DNA of 64,000 bases from Streptomyces zhihengii (GTDB lineage Bacteria; Actinomycetota; Actinomycetes; Streptomycetales; Streptomycetaceae), in NCBI RefSeq assembly GCF_016919245.1, contig NZ_JAFEJA010000002.1, positions 932,501 to 996,500 on the forward strand, read 5' to 3'. Position numbers and translations under genes: made by a program. Below are positions 34,829-43,236 of this stretch, in pieces. The notes beneath the pieces were generated by a model. The model did not search any database. It saw only the letters and a list, made by a program, of their open reading frames with translations, and was not told where the DNA came from. The stretch's first letter is position 1. Every line of letters begins with the position of its first letter.

Positions 34829-37066
34829 GTGCCGGACCTGGCCGCCTCCGGTGGCGGGGGAGCGCAGCCGCTGCTGTCCTTCGCGCTGGCCGGGATCCTC
34901 GACGACGTCCGCGCCCACGCGGGCGCCGTCTATCTGATGTCGGAGGCGGACGACATCCTGGAGATGGCCGTCATGGCCGGGCTGCCCCGGGCCTTCGCCG
35001 CCCCCTGGGAGCGGGTCGCGCTGTCGGCGCGCATCCCGGTCTCCGACGCCGCGCGGGCCCGGCGGCTGGTGTGGGTGCCGGGGGAGGAGGCCATGGCGCG
35101 CCGCTACCCCCGGGTCTCCGTCGTCCTGCCGTACCCGTTCGCCGTCGCGGCCGTCCCCGTCGCCACCCCGCGTGCGCTCTACGGGGCCGTCTTCGTGACC
35201 TGGCCCGGCTCCCGCCCGGCTGAGCTCTCCGCGGTGGAGCGCGCCCGGCTGGTGGCCGCGGCCGACCGGCTCGCGGTCCGGCTGGAGCGGGCGGCCGAGC
35301 GCGGGCAGCGCATCACCGGGGAGGCCGACTTCACCGGGACGGCGCCTCCCGCGGGCGCCGCGGCCGAGGCGGCCCGGATGGTCGCCCGGCTGCCGGAGGG
35401 CGTCTGCTCCCTGGACATCGACGCCCGCATCACCTTCGCCAACACCGCGATGGGCGAACTCGTCGGCGTCCCGGCGGCCCGCCTGGTGGGCCGGAGCCTG
35501 TGGTCGGCCCTCCCGTGGCTCGACGACCCCGTCCACGAGGACCGCTACCGCGCCGCGCTGATGAGCCAGGAGGGCACGTCGTTCGTGGCGCTGAGGCCGC
35601 CGCGGCACTGGCTGGAGTTCCGGCTGCACCCGAGTCGCAGCGGCATCACCGTCCAGGTCGCGCCCGCGAGCCGAGGCGCGGCGGGGGAGCCGCCGGGCAC
35701 GGCGCTCCGCGACGGCCGGCCGGGCGGGCCGCCCGCGAAGGACCGCGACACCCCCCGGTCCGCCCCGGAGCGGCCCGCCGACGACGCCGCCCGGCACGGA
35801 CCGTCCCGCCTGGTCGCCATCTCCCATCTGCTGAGCCTGGCGGGCGCGCTCACCGAGGCCGTCGGCGTCTCGGACGTCGTCGAGCTGGTGGCCGACGAGA
35901 TCATGCCCGCCGTCGGCAGCAGCGCCCTGGTGGTGCTGGCGGCCGAGGGCGGCCGGCTGCGGGTGCTCGGCCACCGCGGATACGACGATCCGATGATCGT
36001 GGGCCGGTTCGACGGCATGCCGCTGACGGCGCCCACCCCCGGTGCGCGGGCCCTGGCCACCGGCGTCCCGTCGTTCTTCGCCACCCGCGCGGAGCTGGAG
36101 CACATCTACCCGGTGCGCACCGCCACCCCCGACGGCATGGCCGCCTGGGCCTATCTGCCCCTGATCGCCTCCGGCCGCCCGGTGGGCACCTGCGTCCTCG
36201 GGTACGCCGAGCCGCACCGCTTCGGCACCGACGAACGCGCCCTGCTGACCAGCCTCGGCGGGCTGATGGCGCAGGCCCTGGAGCGCGCCCGGCTCTACGA
36301 CGCCAAGCACCGCCTCGCGCACGGCCTCCAGTCCGCCCTGCTCCCGCACAGCCTGCCGCTGCTCCCTGGCCTGGACGTCGCCGCCCGCTACCTCCCGGGC
36401 ACCCAGGGCATGGACATCGGCGGCGACTTCTACGACCTGATGCGCACCGAGGGGGGCGCGGCTCCTCCCGAGGCGGCCGGGCGCGGTGCCGTCTCCCGGA
36501 TCCGCCCGGACGCGGCCGCCGTCATCGGCGACGTCCAGGGCCACAACGTCGCCGCCGCCGGGATGATGGGCCAGGTGCGCACGGCGGTGCGGGCCTACAC
36601 GGCCGCCGGCCAGTCACCGGGCCGGGTCATGTCCAGCACCAACCGGCTGCTGATCGACCTCGACGCCGACCTCCTCGCGAGCTGCCTCTACGTGCACCTG
36701 GACCTGGACCGGCGGCGGGTGCTGCTGGCGCGGGCCGGGCACCCGCAGCCGCTGCTGCGCGACCCCGAGGGCCGGGTGCACGTCCTGGACCTCGCGGGCG
36801 GGCCGCTGCTCGGCGTCGACCCGTCGGCCGTCTATCCGACGACGTCGGTCCCGCTGCCGCCCGGGTCGGTGCTGGTGTTCTACACCGACGGGCTGATCGA
36901 GCGGCCGGGGACGGACATCGACGACGCGCTGGCGGAGCTGGCGGGCAGGCTCGCCCGCGCCGGCGAACCGCTGGAGGAGCTCGCCGACGCCCTGCTCGGG
37001 GACACGCCCTCGGAGCGCGGCGACGACACGGCGCTCCTGCTGCTGCGCACCCGCGACCGCCCCTGA
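34829..37066 (+). CDS. multi-domain PP2C (SpoIIE/RsbU-type) phosphatase with GAF and PAS
   Basis: A 745-residue regulator. The order is an N-terminal GAF-like domain (LLSFALAGILDDVRAHAGAVYLMS), a PAS-like domain near ITFANTAMGELVGVPAARLVGRSLW, a second GAF (~330-500) and a PP2C domain at the end. Metal-site motifs are MDIGGDFYDL, IGDVQGHN, YTDGLIERP and GDDTALLLL. Such proteins dephosphorylate STAS antagonists. No STAS or kinase gene is adjacent, so it may act on partners elsewhere, possibly on the cluster at 5-15 kb. GTG at 34829 follows GAGGTGAGGGG. Confidence 0.92.
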   Translation: MPDLAASGGGGAQPLLSFALAGILDDVRAHAGAVYLMSEADDILEMAVMAGLPRAFAAPWERVALSARIPVSDAARARRLVWVPGEEAMARRYPRVSVVLPYPFAVAAVPVATPRALYGAVFVTWPGSRPAELSAVERARLVAAADRLAVRLERAAERGQRITGEADFTGTAPPAGAAAEAARMVARLPEGVCSLDIDARITFANTAMGELVGVPAARLVGRSLWSALPWLDDPVHEDRYRAALMSQEGTSFVALRPPRHWLEFRLHPSRSGITVQVAPASRGAAGEPPGTALRDGRPGGPPAKDRDTPRSAPERPADDAARHGPSRLVAISHLLSLAGALTEAVGVSDVVELVADEIMPAVGSSALVVLAAEGGRLRVLGHRGYDDPMIVGRFDGMPLTAPTPGARALATGVPSFFATRAELEHIYPVRTATPDGMAAWAYLPLIASGRPVGTCVLGYAEPHRFGTDERALLTSLGGLMAQALERARLYDAKHRLAHGLQSALLPHSLPLLPGLDVAARYLPGTQGMDIGGDFYDLMRTEGGAAPPEAAGRGAVSRIRPDAAAVIGDVQGHNVAAAGMMGQVRTAVRAYTAAGQSPGRVMSSTNRLLIDLDADLLASCLYVHLDLDRRRVLLARAGHPQPLLRDPEGRVHVLDLAGGPLLGVDPSAVYPTTSVPLPPGSVLVFYTDGLIERPGTDIDDALAELAGRLARAGEPLEELADALLGDTPSERGDDTALLLLRTRDRP

Positions 37067-37208
37067 CGGCGCCCAGGCACCGGCCCCCTTGGCGGCCCTC
37101 ACCCCCCCCGCGACCGCCCCGGACGGCGTCCCGGCGCCGGCCCCGGGTGACCCTCACCCCCGCGACCGCCACCGCGCCCCGCCCCCCGCGACCCTTCCGC
37201 CGGAAGCC

Positions 37209-38255
37209 TCAGCCCCACACCCCGGGCCCGTCCAGGGGCGCGAAGTGGCGCTCCACCTCGGCGCGCGACACCTCGGCGAGGCTCGCCGGGGACCAGCGCG
37301 GGGCGCGGTCCTTGTCGATGACCCGGGCGCGGACGCCCTCGACCAGATCCGGCGACGACAGGGCCGCGCAGGAGACCCGGAACTCCTGCTCCAGCACCGG
37401 CTCCAGGGCGCCGAGCGCGCGGGCGCGGCGCACCGCCTCCAGCGTCACCTTCAGCGCGGTCGGCGACCGCTCCAGCAGCGCCCGGGCCGTCTCCTTCGCC
37501 TCGGGCTCGCCGCAGGCGCGCAGCCGCTCGACGATCTCCTCGACCGTGCCGGCCGCGTAGCAGCGGTCGATCCACTCCCGCGCGCCGGCCAGCGGCGCCC
37601 CGGGCGCGGGCTCCGCGAACCGCCGCACGGCGGCGCCGACCTCGCCCGAGGCGAGGGCGGCGGCGAACGCGGGCAGCCGGTCGGACGGCACGAAGTGGTC
37701 GGCGAGGCCCAGCATCAGCGCGTCCCCGGCGCCCACCGCCTCGCCGGTCAGCGCGAGGTGGGTGCCGAGTTCACCGGGCGCCCGGCCCAGCAGATGGGTG
37801 CCGCCGACATCGGGCACGAAGCCGATGACCGTCTCCGGCATGGCGATCCGCGAGCGCTCGGTGACCACCCGCACCGCCCCGTGCGCGGACACGCCCACGC
37901 CGCCGCCCATCACGATGCCGTCCATCAGCGCGACGTACGGCTTCGGGTAGCGCGCGACACGCGCGTTGAGCCGGTACTCGTCGCGCCAGAACTCCACGGA
38001 TTCCCGGCCGCCGGCCTTCGCGTCGTCGTGGATGGCGCGGATGTCGCCGCCCGCGCACAGGCCCCGCTCGCCCGCACCCGACAGGACGACGACGCCGACG
38101 CCCTCGTCGTGCTCCCAGCGGTCCAGCGCGGCGGCGGCCGTGCGGACCATCTCGTGGGTCAGGGCGTTGATGGCGCGCGGGCGGTTGAGGGTGAGGTACG
38201 CGGCGCGGCCCTCGGTGCGCAGCAGTACGGGTCCGTCGCCTTCGTCGGGGGCCAT
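37209..38255 (-). CDS. 3-hydroxyisobutyryl-CoA hydrolase / enoyl-CoA hydratase family
   Basis: A 348-residue crotonase-fold enzyme. The oxyanion loops are GAGERGLCAGGDIRAI and GIVMGGGVGVSAHG. The latter continues into ERSRIAMPETVIGFVPDVGGTH, the pattern of HIBYL-CoA hydrolases (typical length about 345). The enzyme hydrolyses 3-hydroxyisobutyryl-CoA in valine degradation, whose product can feed methylmalonyl-CoA and so the mutase encoded at 16-20 kb. The ATG at 38255 follows GGAAGGA. A CCGAC-CA-GTCGG palindrome lies in the divergent promoter region. Confidence 0.9.
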   Translation of the reverse strand: MAPDEGDGPVLLRTEGRAAYLTLNRPRAINALTHEMVRTAAAALDRWEHDEGVGVVVLSGAGERGLCAGGDIRAIHDDAKAGGRESVEFWRDEYRLNARVARYPKPYVALMDGIVMGGGVGVSAHGAVRVVTERSRIAMPETVIGFVPDVGGTHLLGRAPGELGTHLALTGEAVGAGDALMLGLADHFVPSDRLPAFAAALASGEVGAAVRRFAEPAPGAPLAGAREWIDRCYAAGTVEEIVERLRACGEPEAKETARALLERSPTALKVTLEAVRRARALGALEPVLEQEFRVSCAALSSPDLVEGVRARVIDKDRAPRWSPASLAEVSRAEVERHFAPLDGPGVWG

Positions 38256-38365
38256 GCCGTGGTCCTTCCGCGTCCGTGGATCGATCCGCGCCCATCCTCG
38301 CGCACCGGCCCGGCACGCCGGAGGGCGCCCGTGCGATACGTCCGCCGCCCCTCTTCCCGCGCGGT

Positions 38366-38377
38366 CCGACCAGTCGG
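38366..38377. promoter_or_regulatory. TetR-like palindrome CCGAC-CA-GTCGG
   Basis: A perfect 12-base inverted repeat sits between the divergent CoA-hydrolase and serine-hydrolase genes. Similar GACCAGTCGGT sites are common for TetR-family repressors of acyl-CoA genes. No regulator gene is adjacent. Confidence 0.4.
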
Positions 38378-38429
38378 TATGTTCCGGGTGAGCACGCCGG
38401 ACGCGCCCGGCCGATTCGACGGAGGTTCC

Positions 38430-39590
38430 ATGACCGAGCAGCCCACCCGGATCGAAGGCCACTGCGACGAGCGGTTCGCCGCCGTGCGGGAGGCGTTCGA
38501 GGAGAACTTCCGCGACCGCGGGGAACTGGGCGCGGCCGTGTCCGTGATCGTGGACGGCGCCCTCGTGGTGGACCTCTGGGGCGGCTGGGCCGACGCCGCC
38601 CGCACCCGCCCCTGGGAACGGGACACCCTGGTCAACGTCTGGTCCACGACCAAGGGCCCGACCGCGCTCTGTGCCCACCTCCTCGCCGACCGCGGACTGC
38701 TCGACCTCGACGCCCCGGTCGCCTTCTACTGGCCCGAGTTCGCCGCCGCGGGCAAGGGCAAGGTGCTCGTACGCCACCTCCTGTCGCACCGCGCCGGCCT
38801 CGCCGGGCTGCGGGAGCCCCACTCCCTCGACGACCTCTACGACTGGGACCTGACCTGCGCCCGGCTCGCCGCCACCGAGCCCTGGTGGGAGCCCGGCACC
38901 CGCTCCGGCTACCACGCCCTGACCTACGGACACCTCGTCGGCGAGGTCGTCCGGCGGATCACCGGAGTGCTGCCGGGCGAGTTCCTCGCGGCGGAGATCA
39001 CCGGCCCGCTCGGCATCGACTTCGCCATCGGCCTGCCCGAGGAGGAGAGCGGCCGGATCGCCGAACTCGTGCAGCCCCGCTCCGGCGGCGAACAGGCCGC
39101 GGCCTTCGCCCAGTTGCCGCCGGTCGCCGTCGCCGCGCTGGCGAACCCCGGGACGGGCGTGGCCGCCGCCAACACGGCGCCGTGGCGCGCCGCCGAGATC
39201 CCCGCCGCGAACGGGCACGGCACCGCCCGCGCCGTGGCGGCGCTGTACGGGATCGTCGCGGGACGCGGGGAGCACGACGGGCACCGGGTGCTGAGCGAGG
39301 CCGCCGCCGAGCGGGTGCGCGAGGGACAGGGCGCCTGCCGCGACCTGGTGCTCGGCGCCGGATTCGCCCAGGAGACGGACGTCGCGCTGGGGCTCTGGCT
39401 CAGCGGCGCGAACGGCTCCTACGGCCCCAACCCCCGGGCCGTCGGCCACGACGGATTCGGCGGCTCCTGCGGCCTCGCCGACCCCGAGGCGGGGCTCTCC
39501 CTCGGCTACGTGATGAACCGGATGGGCCCGCACATCGCCGACGACCCCCGCAAGATGACCCTCGTCGACGCGGCCTACCGCGCCCTGTAA
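38430..39590 (+). CDS. serine hydrolase, beta-lactamase/EstB esterase fold
   Basis: A 386-residue cytoplasmic serine hydrolase of the class C beta-lactamase-related family. The nucleophile motif is S72-T-T-K75 in VWSTTKGPTAL. A Tyr motif occurs in SGYHALTYGHLVGEV, and GHDGFGGSCGLADP provides the closing G-x-G-like strand. Members are mostly carboxylesterases, and no signal peptide is present. The ATG at 38430 follows GGAGG. It diverges from the CoA hydrolase and may share its TetR-like operator. Confidence 0.9.
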   Translation: MTEQPTRIEGHCDERFAAVREAFEENFRDRGELGAAVSVIVDGALVVDLWGGWADAARTRPWERDTLVNVWSTTKGPTALCAHLLADRGLLDLDAPVAFYWPEFAAAGKGKVLVRHLLSHRAGLAGLREPHSLDDLYDWDLTCARLAATEPWWEPGTRSGYHALTYGHLVGEVVRRITGVLPGEFLAAEITGPLGIDFAIGLPEEESGRIAELVQPRSGGEQAAAFAQLPPVAVAALANPGTGVAAANTAPWRAAEIPAANGHGTARAVAALYGIVAGRGEHDGHRVLSEAAAERVREGQGACRDLVLGAGFAQETDVALGLWLSGANGSYGPNPRAVGHDGFGGSCGLADPEAGLSLGYVMNRMGPHIADDPRKMTLVDAAYRAL

Positions 39591-39669
39591 CCCCGCGCCG
39601 CCCCGCCCGCCCCGGCGGGTGTGCGGGGCGGCGCGGGCGCCCGCCGGGGACCGGAGGCACTGCCGGTGG

Positions 39670-39695
39670 GGATCGGACGGGCTCCGGGTGGGTAC
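39670..39695 (+). promoter_or_regulatory. candidate sigma-B-type promoter (GGAT-N16-GGGTAC)
   Basis: GGAT at 39670-39673 and GGGTAC at 39690-39695 are separated by 16 bases. Transcription would start near 39702, almost on the ATG at 39705. The gene has no proper RBS, so a near-leaderless mRNA is likely. Confidence 0.45.
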
Positions 39696-39704
39696 GACGC
39701 CGGT

Positions 39705-40643
39705 ATGGACGCTGACCCGCGCACGGGCGACCCGGGGCTCTTCGGCCCCTCGTCCGTCACCTGGCACGCGCACGGCGACCCGGTCATGTGGATCGCCGGC
39801 GTCCGCGCGCTCTGGCTCCAGGCGCTCCACCCCCGCGCCGTGCGCGGCGTGATGCAGAACAGCGACTTCCGCCAGGACGCCTGGGGCCGGCTGCTGCGCA
39901 CCGCCGACTTCGTCGGCACCATCACCTACGGCGCCACCGGGGCCGCCGAGAAGGCCGGCGCCCGCGTGCGCCGCATCCACTCCAGGCTCACCGCCGAGGA
40001 CCCGGACACCGGCGAGCGCTACGGCGTCGGCGAGCCCGCCCTGCTGCTGTGGGTGCACTGCGCCGAGGTCGCCTCCTACCTCGACGTGCTGTGCCGCTCG
40101 GGCCTCCCGGTCGACGGCGCCGCCGCCGACCGCTACCTGCGCGAACAGCGCGAGTCCGCCCGCCTGGTGGGCCTCGACCCGGCCGCCGTCCCGGCCACCC
40201 GGGCCGAACTCGACGCCTACTTCGCGCGGGTGCGCCCCGAACTCGCCGCCGGACCCGAGGCGTACGCCGTCGACGACTTCCTCCGCCGGCCCCCGGTCCA
40301 CCCGCTGCTCGTCCCCGCGCGCGCCCTGCTGTGGCGGCACGCCGCCGCCCTCGCGTACGCCTCCCTGCCCGGCTGGGCCCACGGCCTCTACGGCAGACCC
40401 GCCCCGCCCGAGGCGGTCGTCTCGCACCGGCTCGCCGTCACCGGGGGTCTGCTGCGGCGCGTCCCCGCCCGGATACGCTGGCAGTTGCCGCCCGGTCACA
40501 TCCTGAAGGCGATGGCACGGCTCGGGCCCGGCACCCGCCCCACCCCGCACGGACTCACAGGAGGGGCCGCCATACTGGACGGTCAGGGGAGGGCGAACGG
40601 CAGCGACGGGGGCGACAGCACGAGATGGCGGAAACCAGGCTGA
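39705..40643 (+). CDS. MpaB-family oxygenase-like protein (DUF2236)
   Basis: A 312-residue protein of the MpaB/latex-clearing-protein superfamily. The opening SSVTWHAHGDPVMWIAGVRALWLQALHPRAVRGV and the following DAWGRLLRTADFVGTITYG are the family's characteristic block. Members bind heme b and some cleave carbon-carbon bonds, but most bacterial ones are uncharacterised. The last 19 bases overlap the kinase gene, which suggests co-expression. The start fits the sigma-B-like promoter just upstream. Confidence 0.88.
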   Translation: MDADPRTGDPGLFGPSSVTWHAHGDPVMWIAGVRALWLQALHPRAVRGVMQNSDFRQDAWGRLLRTADFVGTITYGATGAAEKAGARVRRIHSRLTAEDPDTGERYGVGEPALLLWVHCAEVASYLDVLCRSGLPVDGAAADRYLREQRESARLVGLDPAAVPATRAELDAYFARVRPELAAGPEAYAVDDFLRRPPVHPLLVPARALLWRHAAALAYASLPGWAHGLYGRPAPPEAVVSHRLAVTGGLLRRVPARIRWQLPPGHILKAMARLGPGTRPTPHGLTGGAAILDGQGRANGSDGGDSTRWRKPG

Positions 40644-42997
40644 TCCACGGCCGGTACCGACTGCTCGACCAGATCGGGCGCGGCGGCATGGGCGAGGTGT
40701 GGCGCGCCCGCGACGAGTCGCTGCGGCGCGAGGTCGCGGTCAAGTGCCTGAAGCCGATCGGGGTCCAGCCCGACCGGTCGATCGGCGACGTCCTGCGGGA
40801 GCGGTTCCGCCGCGAGGCCCGGGTGGCCGCCGCGCTCCAGCACCGCGGCGTGACCGTCGTCCACGACTTCGGCGAACACGACGGCGTGCTCTACCTCGTC
40901 ATGGAACTGCTCGACGGGCGCAACCTCAGCCAGCTCATGGAGGACAACAAGCAGCAGCCGCTCCCGGTCGACGAGGTCGTCGACATCGCCGACCAGATCG
41001 CCGACGCCCTCGCCTACACCCACGACCAGGGCATCGTCCACCGCGACCTGAAGCCCGCCAACATCATGCGGCTGACCGGCGGCACGGTGAAGATCTGCGA
41101 CTTCGGCATCGCGCGCCTCGGCGAGGACATCGGCCTCAGCTCCAAGCTCACCGGCACCGGCATCGCGATGGGCACCCCGCACTACATGTCGCCCGAGCAG
41201 ATCGGCGGCGGCTCCGTCGATCACCGCAGCGACCTCTACTCGCTCGGCTGCGTGCTCTACGAACTCGCCACCGGGGCACCGCCGTTCGACCTGGAGGACA
41301 CCTGGTCGATCCTCGTCGGCCACCGTGACACCGTCCCGGTGCCGCCGCGCGAGGTCCGCGAGGAGATCCCCGAGTACCTGGAGCGGGCCGTCCTCGACCT
41401 GCTCGCCAAGACCCCCGACGAGCGGCCGGCGGACGCCGGTGAACTGCGCCGCCGCATCGGCGCGTCCCGCCGGCCGGGCGCCCACCCGGCGCTCCCGCCG
41501 CAGCGCCCGGCCGTCCGGACCGCCGGCCGGGCGCCCGCACTGCCGGAGTGGACGCGCGGCATGACGGAGGGCATCAGGGCCCCGGGCGCCCCCGCCGCCT
41601 CCCGGCTGCCCGACCACACCGCCGCGCTCACCGGCGCCTGGACCAACCCGCCGGCGATCGCCCCGCTCCCCGCGCAGCACGCCCCCGGCACCGCCCACTC
41701 CGCCCTCCCCGGCCGCCACACGCCCGGCCCGCACACCCCCGTCACACCGACGGGCTTCCCCGCGCCGCACACCCCGCCCGCCGTCACCGGCCCGCACACC
41801 CCCGCGGGCTTCCCCGCGCCGCCCCACACCTCGGCCACGGCCGCGCGGACCACCCCGTCGCCCGAGCTGCTCGCGGTGCTCGCCAGCCGTCACGACGCCG
41901 GCCTCAGCCTGGGGCGGCTCGGCCGCTGGGACGAGGCGGGCGAGGTGCACCGGGCGGTCGCCGCCGAGCGCGACCGGCTGCTCGGAGCGGACCACCCCGA
42001 CACCCTCGCCAGCCGTTACGAGGTCGGCTTCACCCTCAGCAGGACCGCCCGCGCCGCCGAGGCCCTCGCCGAGTTCTCCGCGGTCGCCGCCGGGCGGGAC
42101 CGCGCCCTGGGCCCGGACCACCCCGACACCCTCGCCTCCCGCCAGGAGGCCGCCTATGTGCTCGGCCGGCTGGGACGGCACGAGGAGGCCCACGGGATCT
42201 ACGAGTCCGTCCTGGAGTCGCGCGCCCGCACCATGGGCCCCGACCACCCCGACACCCTGCGCTGCCGCCACAACATCGCGTTCAACCTGGGCCGGCTGGG
42301 CCGCATCGAGGAGTCCTGCCGGACGGCCGGCGACGTCGCCGCCGCCCGCGCCCGGGTCCTCGGCGCCACCCACCCCGACACCCTGGCGACCCGCTACGAG
42401 GTCGCCTACACCCTCGGCAGGCTGGGCCGCTGGGCCGAGGCGCTCGACACCTACCGGGAGGTCGCCGAGGCCCGGGCCGGCACGCTGGGGGCCGACCATC
42501 CCGACACCTTCGCCGCGCGCTACGAGGTGGGCATCAGCCTCGGCCGGCTCGGCCGCAGCGCCGAGGCCCTGGACCTCTACCGCGCGCTCGTCGACGACCG
42601 CACCCGGGTGCACGGCCCCGCCGACCCGGAGACCCTGCGCGCCCGCCACACACTCGGCGTCAACCTGGGCCGGCTCGCCCGCTGGCATGAGGCGCTGACG
42701 GAGGCGCGCGAGGTCTGCTCGCTGCGGGAGCGGGTGCTGGGCCCCGACCACCCCGACACGCTGGTCAGCCGCCGGGAGATCGCCGTCGGCTTCGGCTGGC
42801 TGGGCCGCTGGCAGGACGCGTACGGCGTCTACCGCCAGGTCGCCGACTCCCGCGAGCGGGTGCTGGGGCCCGGCCACCCGGACACCCTGGCGAGCCGCAA
42901 CGACGAGGCGCACTGCCTCGAACAGCTCGGCCGCCACTCCGAGGCCGTCGACCTCTACCGCCGTGTCGCCACCCTCCGCGCCGCCCCACCCGCCTGA
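40625..42997 (+). CDS. serine/threonine protein kinase with C-terminal TPR ladder
   Basis: A 790-residue soluble kinase. The Hanks domain (residues ~11-275) has IGRGGMGEVW, K40 in VAVKCLK, HRD at 139-141, DFG at 159-161 and GTPHYMSPEQ. A Pro/Ala/His-rich linker (~285-410) leads to nine TPR-like units of 42 residues (GxDHPDTLxxRxxxxxxLxRLGRxxEALxxxxxV...RxLG). There is no membrane segment, unlike PknB-type sensors, so the TPR part probably recruits partner proteins. The start overlaps the MpaB-family gene by 19 bases; the RBS is weak. Confidence 0.93.
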   Translation: MAETRLIHGRYRLLDQIGRGGMGEVWRARDESLRREVAVKCLKPIGVQPDRSIGDVLRERFRREARVAAALQHRGVTVVHDFGEHDGVLYLVMELLDGRNLSQLMEDNKQQPLPVDEVVDIADQIADALAYTHDQGIVHRDLKPANIMRLTGGTVKICDFGIARLGEDIGLSSKLTGTGIAMGTPHYMSPEQIGGGSVDHRSDLYSLGCVLYELATGAPPFDLEDTWSILVGHRDTVPVPPREVREEIPEYLERAVLDLLAKTPDERPADAGELRRRIGASRRPGAHPALPPQRPAVRTAGRAPALPEWTRGMTEGIRAPGAPAASRLPDHTAALTGAWTNPPAIAPLPAQHAPGTAHSALPGRHTPGPHTPVTPTGFPAPHTPPAVTGPHTPAGFPAPPHTSATAARTTPSPELLAVLASRHDAGLSLGRLGRWDEAGEVHRAVAAERDRLLGADHPDTLASRYEVGFTLSRTARAAEALAEFSAVAAGRDRALGPDHPDTLASRQEAAYVLGRLGRHEEAHGIYESVLESRARTMGPDHPDTLRCRHNIAFNLGRLGRIEESCRTAGDVAAARARVLGATHPDTLATRYEVAYTLGRLGRWAEALDTYREVAEARAGTLGADHPDTFAARYEVGISLGRLGRSAEALDLYRALVDDRTRVHGPADPETLRARHTLGVNLGRLARWHEALTEAREVCSLRERVLGPDHPDTLVSRREIAVGFGWLGRWQDAYGVYRQVADSRERVLGPGHPDTLASRNDEAHCLEQLGRHSEAVDLYRRVATLRAAPPA

Positions 42998-43033
42998 ACA
43001 CCCGGTACCTCCAGCCCTCCGGAGCGCCCTCCC

Positions 43034-43159
43034 AGCCCGTCCGGCGTCCGAGGACGGCCCCGACCAGGGCACTGCAGCCCGTCCGGCGTTCGAGGACGGC
43101 CCCGACCAGGGCACCCCAGCCCGTCCGGCGTTCGAGGACGACCGCGCGCAGCGCGGTGC
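43034..43159. repeat. 42-bp intergenic tandem repeat x3
   Basis: AGCCCGTCCGGCGTTCGAGGA-type units start at 43034, 43076 and 43118. The first two are almost identical over the whole 42 bases, and the third diverges after 22. The AGCCCGTCCGGCG(T)TTGAGGAC core is, from memory, a widely dispersed intergenic sequence in Streptomyces genomes. Here it directly follows the kinase gene. Confidence 0.85.
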
Positions 43160-43224
43160 CCCGCCGGCGGGCCGCCGGACGCCCACCGACCCCAGGCACC
43201 CCACCAACCCCCCGCCCCGCCGGG

Positions 43225-43230
43225 TAAGGT
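43225..43230 (+). promoter_or_regulatory. -10 box of a leaderless transcript
   Basis: TAAGGT ends six bases before the ATG at 43237, so the transcript would start at the start codon. No RBS is present. Confidence 0.5.
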
Positions 43231-43236
43231 CCGCCC

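Noticed and set aside
33785..36544. A 919-codon minus-strand frame opposite the second PP2C gene
   Set aside because: The plus strand encodes a clear phosphatase with intact motifs. The antisense frame is open only because of third-position GC.
43034..43159. Possible CRISPR array in the 42-bp repeats
   Set aside because: The units are contiguous tandem repeats with no distinct spacers and no cas genes nearby.
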